Shown piece after piece: positions 57,092 through 64,000 of a DNA stretch of 64,000 nt. Location of the stretch: assembly GCF_014840935.1 (NCBI RefSeq), contig NZ_CP062005.1:2294001-2358000 (forward strand). The letters are read 5' to 3'. The stretch's first letter is position 1; each line of letters opens with the position of its first letter. The notes beneath the pieces are model-generated. The model did not search any database and was not told the origin of the DNA. It saw only the letters and a program-made list of their open reading frames with translations. The position numbers were made by a program, and so were the translations under genes. The stretch is from Halomonas sp. YLGW01. Lineage in GTDB: Bacteria > Pseudomonadota > Gammaproteobacteria > Pseudomonadales > Halomonadaceae.

Positions 57092-57844
57092 ATGAAGCGG
57101 CTGCAATGGCTGTATCGAGCGGCGAGCCTGGCGCTCGGCCTGACGATGAGTGTGAGCCTGCTCGGCCTGGCGCCATCGGTGCTGGCCGCCGGTGACGACC
57201 GCCCCACCCTGCTGATGATGGGCGACAGCCTGAGCGCCGCCTATGGTCTGGAGCGCCAGGAGGATGGCTGGGTCAGCCTGTTGGCCGAGCGACTCGAGGG
57301 CGAGGCGCGGGTCGTCAATGCCAGCATCAGCGGCGAAACCACCGCCGGAGGCGCCACGCGCCTGCCCGAACTGTTACGACAGCATGCGCCCGAGATCGTG
57401 CTATTGGAACTGGGCGCCAACGATGGCCTGCGCGGCCTGGCGCCGCGTCAGATGCGCAAAAACCTCGAGGCGATGATCGAGGCAAGCCAGGCTAGCGGCG
57501 CCCGGGTGGTGCTGCTCGGCATCGACATTCCCCCCAACTACGGCGATGCCTATCGGGACGCCTTCACCGGCATCTTCGAAGAGCTGGCCGCCCGCTTTGA
57601 GCTGCCGCTGGTGCCCTTCCTGCTCGAGGGCGTCGCCCTGGAAGATGGCCTGATGCAAGACGACGGCCTGCATCCCACCGCCCAGGCGCAGCCCGCGATC
57701 CTCGAGAATGTCTGGCCGACCCTGGCGCCGCTGCTCGAGACCATGACGGCCGAATCGGCCGATGGCATAGGCCAGACGCCAGGCGATCGGGTCGGGGCGG
57801 CTGCCCCCGCCATGCTGGCTCCCTCGACTTCCGCTCAGGGCTGA
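57092..57844 (+). CDS. tesA: Periplasmic esterase/thioesterase I (SGNH hydrolase)
   Basis: Acyl-CoA thioesterase I, also with lysophospholipase L1 and arylesterase activity. The 250-residue precursor has a Sec signal peptide (about 1-33, ending SVLAA), GDSLSAAYGL (nucleophile Ser46), the oxyanion Gly in ASISGETTAGG and GANDGLRG, and the catalytic DGLHP. The C-terminus is about 30 residues longer than in E. coli TesA, rich in Ala, Pro and Gly, and probably disordered. ATG 57092 begins the signal peptide. Its last 10 bp overlap the convergent EamA gene. Confidence 0.94.
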   Translation: MKRLQWLYRAASLALGLTMSVSLLGLAPSVLAAGDDRPTLLMMGDSLSAAYGLERQEDGWVSLLAERLEGEARVVNASISGETTAGGATRLPELLRQHAPEIVLLELGANDGLRGLAPRQMRKNLEAMIEASQASGARVVLLGIDIPPNYGDAYRDAFTGIFEELAARFELPLVPFLLEGVALEDGLMQDDGLHPTAQAQPAILENVWPTLAPLLETMTAESADGIGQTPGDRVGAAAPAMLAPSTSAQG

Positions 57845-58725
57845 GGCGCCGGCACCGCGGCCTTCTGCCATTGCTGAAGGCCGAGCCCTCCGAGGATCAG
57901 CACCAGGCCGACCAGGGTCGAGTCAAGGATCGGCTCGCCGATCACCAGGTGCAGCAGCAGCAGGGAGATCGGCGGCGACAGGAAGATCAGGTTGGCGATT
58001 CGGGCCGTGCGGGAGATGCCGCGCACCGCCAGCTGCCAGAGCACGAAGGCGATGCCCATCTCGAAGAGCCCCACATAGACCCCGGCACTCACGCCCTTCC
58101 AGCCATACCACTCGAACCCCGGCCCGAGGGCGATCAGTCCGGTGAGCACCGGCAGGCCCACGCTAAAGTTCTGCCACTGGGCGATCAGCGGGGCTCGATC
58201 GTCGCGAGCATTGAGCAGCCAGTAGAGTGCCCAGAGCAGGGTCGAGGCCAGTGCCAGCCCCACCCCCAGGGGATCGGCGAAGGCCACATCGAGCACCGCC
58301 CCCCGAGTAGCGATGGTCCAGACGCCCGCATAGGCGACCAGGCCGGCCAGGATATCGATGCGGGTCAATCGCTGGCCGAGGATCGGCACGGCGAGGAAGG
58401 CCATGGCCAGCGCCCAGGTATAATTCAGCGCCATCGCCTCCTGCCCCGGCAGGCGGTCGTAGGCGGCGAACAGCACCAGGTAGTAGGCCACCGGGTTCAT
58501 CAGCCCGGCCCACAGGCCGGTGCGCCAGCCCTGGCTCAGCGCCTGGCGCAGCTGGCCCTTGCGCCACACCAGCACGCCCATCAGCGCCCAGGAGACCAGG
58601 GCGGCGATCCATATCAGCTCCAAGGGCGACATCTCGCCGAGAGCGACCTTGAAGGCGGTGGCCACCGTGGACCAGAGGCCAACGGCCCCCAGGCCGCACA
58701 GCATGGCATGACGTTCCCGTGTCAT
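57835..58725 (-). CDS. EamA (DMT) family transporter
   Basis: The 296-residue membrane protein has ten hydrophobic segments made of two EamA repeats (about 8-140 and 150-285), with GAVGLWSTVATAFKVAL and AMALNYTWALAMAFLAVPILGQRL in the first. Such proteins export metabolites such as amino acids or related small molecules; the substrate is not visible. GGGAGAG lies upstream of the ATG. It converges with tesA (10-bp overlap). Confidence 0.88.
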   Translation of the reverse strand: MTRERHAMLCGLGAVGLWSTVATAFKVALGEMSPLELIWIAALVSWALMGVLVWRKGQLRQALSQGWRTGLWAGLMNPVAYYLVLFAAYDRLPGQEAMALNYTWALAMAFLAVPILGQRLTRIDILAGLVAYAGVWTIATRGAVLDVAFADPLGVGLALASTLLWALYWLLNARDDRAPLIAQWQNFSVGLPVLTGLIALGPGFEWYGWKGVSAGVYVGLFEMGIAFVLWQLAVRGISRTARIANLIFLSPPISLLLLHLVIGEPILDSTLVGLVLILGGLGLQQWQKAAVPAPQP

Positions 58726-58868
58726 GTTCTCTCCCTTTTATGATGAGATGCCCCGAGCGGGGCAAGACGCCCGGGGTGAGCCCTGCGCTCTAGAGGCCAC
58801 CCCCCGCGTCACGTTCCAGATGATCGCTGCGCCGCAGGCCTCCTCGGCCAGTCGCCAGCGACAACGCC

Positions 58869-59138
58869 TCAGCGATCCAGATGCCCCAGGTCTCGCTCGG
58901 GATCGAGGCGGTCACGCACCCGCTGCTTGAGCAGCTTGATGTCCGGGAAACCGCCATCGCGCTTGCGCTCCCAGAGGCACTCGCCGTCGACGGTGATCTC
59001 GAAGTGCCCGCCATGACTGGGCATCAGTGCCACCTCCTCAAGCTCCTCGCCGAAGGTCGACAGCAGCTCCTGGGCATACCAGCCGGCGCGCAGCAACCAG
59101 TGGCACTGAGTACAGAAGTGGATTCGCACGCTTGCCAT
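58869..59138 (-). CDS. SelT/SelW/SelH-like (Rdx) redox protein
   Basis: The 89-residue cytoplasmic protein has a thioredoxin-like fold of the Rdx family: HFCTQCHWLLRAGWYAQELL with the CxxC pair Cys9 and Cys12 (selenocysteine in animal SelW), and PSHGGHFEITVDGECLWERK. Family members are thought to act in redox reactions with glutathione; the bacterial role is unknown. A GAGAGAG site lies upstream. It stands alone between the EamA gene and the divergent MFS gene. Confidence 0.9.
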   Translation of the reverse strand: MASVRIHFCTQCHWLLRAGWYAQELLSTFGEELEEVALMPSHGGHFEITVDGECLWERKRDGGFPDIKLLKQRVRDRLDPERDLGHLDR

Positions 59139-59221
59139 GAGACTCTCTCGCGGTTGGACATTTGCCCGGCATCATAACTGAGGCATGATGGCCACAGGAA
59201 TGCGCGACAAGGAACCGAGTC

Positions 59222-60538
59222 ATGCCAGCCCCCGACATTTCACAGCGCCGCCTCTTCGAGGCGCTGACCGGCGACGACGACAGCCGGATGTGCAAGGACA
59301 TCTCGGATGATGCCTGTCAGGAGCAGCCCCGCAACTTCTTGCTGCACCTGGCCGCTGCGCTTGGCAACAAGCTGGCCGACGAGCTATCCAGCGCGCGGCT
59401 GGTACTGCCCTGGCTGCTGGGGGCGATCGGCGCCCCGCTGTGGATGGTGGGCCTGCTGGTGCCGATTCGCGAGGCCGGCGCCCTGCTGCCCCAGGTCTTC
59501 GTGGCCGGCTTCATCCGCCAGAAGGCGCAGCGCAAGTGGACCTGGGTGTCCGGCGCCCTGATCCAGGCCCTGGCCGCCCTGCTGCTCGCCGCCCTGGCAC
59601 TTCTTGGCGAGGGCGGCATGGGCGGCAGCCTGGTGCTGGTGGTTCTGGTCGCGCTGTCGCTGGCTCGCGGCCTGTCGTCGATCGCCACCAAGGACGTGCT
59701 GGGCAAGACCATCGCCAAGCAGCGCCGCGGCACCCTGATGGGCTGGAGCGGCAGCGTGGCCGGCGGTGTGACCCTGGCCGCCGGTGCCGTGCTGATGCTC
59801 TTCGATGACCGCCCCGGCGAGCTGGCTTTGGCGGTGCTACTGGGCGTGGCGGCGCTGGGGTGGGGACTCAACGCCCTCTGTGCGGCCCGCATCCAGGAAA
59901 CCCCGGGCGCTGTCGAGGGCGGCGAGAATGCCTGGGACAGCGTGCGTCAGGGCCTGCACCTGCTGCGCGAAGACCCGGCCTTCCTGCGCTTCAACCTGGC
60001 GCGTGCCCTGCTGCTCTCCAGTGCCCTGGCCCTGCCCTACATCGCCCTGCTCGCCCAGCAGCGCAGCGACGCGGCCCTCGGCGACCTGGGCCTTCTGATC
60101 GTCGTCTCGGGACTCGCCGGCATGCTGGCAAGCCCCCTGTGGGGCAAGCGGGCCGATGCCTCGAGCCGGCGAGTGATGCGCGATGCCGGCCTCGCCGCGG
60201 CGGCCTGCTGCGCCCTGGCGGCGCTCGCCGGCGGGCTTCCCTCGGCCTGGACCGCCACGCCCTGGCCCTATGCGCTGCTCTACGGGCTCTTGGTGATCGC
60301 CCATGCGGGCGTACGACTGGGACGCAAGACCTATGTGGTGGATCTCGCCGGCAGCGACCGGCGCGCCCTCTATGTGGCGCTGTCCAATACGCTGACCGGC
60401 GTGCTGATGCTACTGGTCGGCGGTCTGGTCGGCGCCCTCGCCCAGTGGTTCGGCAGCGCCATCCTGCTCGGGGTGCTCGCGGCCTGCGCGCTGGCCGCCG
60501 CGCTCACTGCCCAGGGGCTGCCCGAGGTCGAGGAGTGA
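59222..60538 (+). CDS. MFS transporter of unknown substrate
   Basis: The 438-residue protein has about twelve membrane segments after a cytoplasmic N-terminal tail of about 45 residues that contains RMCKDISDDACQEQPRNF. The tail then leads into LAAALGNKLADELSSARLVLPWLLGAIGAP. MFS loop-like motifs are weak (GKRADASSRRV between segments 8 and 9). AAGGAA lies before the ATG. It is 106 bp upstream of the LOV gene on the same strand and may be transcribed with it, though the gap could hold a promoter. Confidence 0.85.
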   Translation: MPAPDISQRRLFEALTGDDDSRMCKDISDDACQEQPRNFLLHLAAALGNKLADELSSARLVLPWLLGAIGAPLWMVGLLVPIREAGALLPQVFVAGFIRQKAQRKWTWVSGALIQALAALLLAALALLGEGGMGGSLVLVVLVALSLARGLSSIATKDVLGKTIAKQRRGTLMGWSGSVAGGVTLAAGAVLMLFDDRPGELALAVLLGVAALGWGLNALCAARIQETPGAVEGGENAWDSVRQGLHLLREDPAFLRFNLARALLLSSALALPYIALLAQQRSDAALGDLGLLIVVSGLAGMLASPLWGKRADASSRRVMRDAGLAAAACCALAALAGGLPSAWTATPWPYALLYGLLVIAHAGVRLGRKTYVVDLAGSDRRALYVALSNTLTGVLMLLVGGLVGALAQWFGSAILLGVLAACALAAALTAQGLPEVEE

Positions 60539-60644
60539 ATGCAACACATTGAAATCTGGCGACCGCCTAGCCATGATAGAGCGATATACACGGTGGGCAG
60601 GATGTCTGCCTACGCCCCCTAGGGTCGCGACAGGAACGCCTCGC

Positions 60645-61076
60645 ATGAAAAGACCGCCCATGATCAGCCCCGAGCTTCTGGAACGCATCATCGACGCCTC
60701 GGAAGACGGGATCGTCGTTGCCGAACGTGAGGGCGACGAGCACATCCTGATCTACGTCAACCAGGGCTTCGAACGGCTGACCGGCTACAGCACCGACGAG
60801 ATCCTCTACCGGGACTGCCGCTTCCTGCAGAACGATGATCACGATCAGCCCGGGCTCGCCCGCATTCGCCAGGCCCTGCTCGAAGGCCGCCCCTGCCGCG
60901 AGATCCTGCGCAACTACAAGAAGGACGGCACCCTCTTCTTTAACGAGCTGTCGATCACGCCGATGTACGACGAGCAGGAGGATATTACCTACTACCTCGG
61001 CGTGCAGAAGGACGTCACCGAGCGCGTCGAGGCGATTGCCGAACTCGAGCGCATCAAGGCCGCCCCTCAAGGCTGA
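60645..61076 (+). CDS. Short LOV blue-light photoreceptor
   Basis: The 143-residue protein is essentially one LOV (flavin-binding PAS) domain with short helical extensions and no fused output domain. The LOV motif reads YRDCRFLQNDD, with the photoactive cysteine expected to form an FMN adduct in blue light; the NELSITPMYDE strand and the flavin-contact glutamine in GVQKDVTERV are present. It closely resembles the Pseudomonas putida short LOV proteins PpSB1 and PpSB2. Numbering from the inner Met at 60660, the cysteine is 53, as in PpSB1. I give ATG 60645 because AGGA is about 9 bases upstream; 60660 is the family-like alternative. The signalling partner is unknown. Confidence 0.93.
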   Translation: MKRPPMISPELLERIIDASEDGIVVAEREGDEHILIYVNQGFERLTGYSTDEILYRDCRFLQNDDHDQPGLARIRQALLEGRPCREILRNYKKDGTLFFNELSITPMYDEQEDITYYLGVQKDVTERVEAIAELERIKAAPQG

Positions 61077-61211
61077 GCATTTTTCCCTCCTCCCCTCTTG
61101 CCCTCCCCCATGACTGGCGTTATATAGCGAGCAACGCCCCCGCGTTATGCGATGCTCGCCCCCGGCGAGCATCCGTTGCCATCTGCCATTGGGGTCATGG
61201 GAGGACATCGC

Positions 61212-61454
61212 ATGAGCCAAGAACACCAAGTACACGGCACGTCCGACGATGCCGCCGATGATGTGACGTATGATGGGGATGTGGACGCGTTCATGGACGC
61301 CGTGAACGACAGTCACTACACCCCTAGCCGCTCTTCTCGTGCAGAGACCCTGCAGGCCCGGCGTCGACTCGAGCAGCGGCTGGAAGAGCGCCGCCTCAGA
61401 CAGGTCATCGACGACGACTGGCATCTCGACGTCGAGGAGGAAGAGGAAGAGTAA
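61212..61454 (+). CDS. Small acidic protein, PA3496-like
   Basis: The 80-residue soluble protein has an acidic N-terminal part with DVDAFMDAVNDSHYTPSRSSR, a basic helical segment (LQARRRLEQRLEERRLRQVID) and an acidic tail of six glutamates. The pattern is that of the PA3496 family in Pseudomonas and relatives, described as putative envelope integrity protein; function is not established. GGAGG lies 7 bases before ATG 61212. It is placed between the LOV gene and ettA. Confidence 0.75.
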   Translation: MSQEHQVHGTSDDAADDVTYDGDVDAFMDAVNDSHYTPSRSSRAETLQARRRLEQRLEERRLRQVIDDDWHLDVEEEEEE

Positions 61455-61611
61455 GACCCGATAAGGAACGCGGGCCTCGCCGCCCGCGTTGCCTTCGGCA
61501 TTGACCTTTCCCTGGGCTGCCGTGGCTGCCTTGACGATCACCGTCCGGCGCTGGCCTTTCGCGGGTGCGGCCACTATCATCGTGCCGAAACCCTCAACCC
61601 AATGGATTTCC

Positions 61612-63273
<1,662 letters not shown>

Positions 63274-63300
63274 GGCGGATGCCATATTCGCGGTGACCCG

Positions 63301-63329
63301 ACGGGCGGTGGCGACACCGCCCGTTTCTT
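63301..63329 (+). terminator. ettA: Intrinsic terminator of ettA
   Basis: ACGGGCGGTG pairs with CACCGCCCGT around a GCGA tetraloop, followed by TTCTT, 28 bases past the stop codon. Confidence 0.85.
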
Positions 63330-63341
63330 ATGGCCGCTATA

Positions 63342-63430
63342 GCGTTTCCCTGCTCACCCACGTTTCCCTGAACCTCTCTCTGCACTTCTCCCTGAACGCC
63401 TCCCTGCCCTCTCCGTCATCTCTCCCGCAC
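63342..63430. repeat. Imperfect pyrimidine-rich repeats before the DUF2254 gene
   Basis: Related words CGTTTCCCTG (63343-63352 and 63361-63370), CTTCTCCCTGAAC and CCTCCCTG recur at intervals of about 18-25 bases. Spacing and sequence are irregular, so this is a low-order repeat. Confidence 0.4.
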
Positions 63431-63507
63431 CGCTCTTCGTATCGCCCGCCTTGCAAGACGCGCCCACACGAGTGATAAAGCCAGCATGATCATCACAGGA
63501 TGTGCCC

Positions 63508-64000
63508 ATGAAACGCCCCCTTCGTTGGCTACTACACCATGTCCTGCGCTTTCGCCAGAGCATTGCCTTCCTCCCGAGCCTGCTGGCGCTGCTCTACCTG
63601 ATGCTTGGGCTATTGGCGGTGCTGCCGCTGGGTGAACGGGTGCCGCTGACGGAGTTCCTGGCGGGTGTCCGTTTCACCGAGGCACAGACGCCGCGGACCC
63701 TGCTGTCGACGCTGATCGCCGGAATGATCTCGCTTGCCGTGTTCAGCTTCTCGATCGTGATGTCGGTACTGACCCAGGCCGGCGGCAACTTTTCTCACAA
63801 GCTGGTCTTCGGCCTGATCAGCGAACGTCACCATCAGTGGGTACTGGGCCACTACCTGGGCACCATCCTTTACATCCTGATGCTGCTGATGGTCCCGGTG
63901 AGCGGCGAGGTGCCGAGCATCTGGCGCTCGCTGAGCACCTACCTGGGCGTGGCCATGGTCATTCACTGCCTGGCGCTGTTCGTCTACTTCATTCATAACG
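63508..64000 (+). CDS. DUF2254 membrane protein, 5' part only
   Basis: The 164 visible codons encode a protein with hydrophobic segments at about 18-42, 68-90, 112-134 and 145-164, running off the right edge. The segment QTPRTLLSTLIAGMISLAVFS, then VLTQAGGNFSHKLV and HYLGTILYILMLL, fits the DUF2254 family of predicted inner-membrane proteins of unknown function. AGGA lies 8 bases before ATG 63508. Confidence 0.85.
   Translation, partial: MKRPLRWLLHHVLRFRQSIAFLPSLLALLYLMLGLLAVLPLGERVPLTEFLAGVRFTEAQTPRTLLSTLIAGMISLAVFSFSIVMSVLTQAGGNFSHKLVFGLISERHHQWVLGHYLGTILYILMLLMVPVSGEVPSIWRSLSTYLGVAMVIHCLALFVYFIHN

Overview
The window is a chromosomal segment of a moderately halophilic gammaproteobacterium, most likely a member of the Halomonadaceae (Halomonas or a close relative). 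This is judged from the high GC content, gene orders shared with Pseudomonas and Escherichia (rppH-ptsP, yrfG-hslR-hslO-pckA with nudE opposite, nrdR-ribD-ribBX-ribH-nusB-thiL-pgpA, ybbA-ybbP opposite tesA) and compatible-solute genes. I see no rRNA, tRNA, CRISPR array, insertion sequence or phage gene. This is core genome with a few accessory metabolic islands.

Layout. 1-3.5 kb: folA (cut by the window edge), thyA, lgt and a degenerate hybrid sensor protein, all leftward. 3.6-8.2 kb: an NRDE protein, rppH-ptsP, and a HAD phosphatase. 8.2-10.1 kb: a long AT-richer leader and an epsilon-type malate:quinone oxidoreductase. 10.2-16.2 kb: rsd, dsbB, gshA, tex and a Tat-exported msrB. 16.4-20.9 kb: pckA, hslO, hslR, yrfG and divergent nudE. 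21-28 kb: an oxidoreductase, a possible 35-residue ORF, ilvD and the thiamine transporter thiQPB. 28-32 kb: a second-type Lon protease and a DUF945 protein. 32-37.8 kb: the nrdR-rib-nusB-thiL-pgpA cluster.

37.9-45.3 kb is the most distinctive part. A GH13_18 phosphorylase (probably glucosylglycerate phosphorylase) faces a leftward operon of glucosyl-3-phosphoglycerate synthase and its phosphatase, which has a sigma-54-like promoter. Between them lie a persulfide dioxygenase/YeeE-YedE sulfur operon and a beta-CASP nuclease. Together these suggest nitrogen-responsive synthesis and phosphorolytic recycling of the compatible solute glucosylglycerate.

45.7-50.5 kb: gluconokinase converges on a TRAP transporter (dctP-dctQ-dctM) led by an FCD-type GntR regulator, probably a sugar-acid uptake unit. 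50.7-57.8 kb: glyA, polyphosphate:AMP phosphotransferase, ybbP-ybbA and tesA. 57.8-64 kb: an EamA exporter, a SelW-like Rdx protein, an MFS transporter, a short LOV blue-light photoreceptor, a small acidic protein, ettA, and a DUF2254 membrane protein cut by the right edge.

Most genes are ordinary and well recognised. The items I would look at first are the sigma-54-like promoter of the glucosylglycerate operon, the short LOV protein with a predicted fast photocycle, the phospho-acceptor-less hybrid kinase, the RibBX protein lacking GTP cyclohydrolase II residues, the palindromes before the sulfur, pckA and TRAP operons, and the recurrent 12-22 bp tandem repeats between genes.
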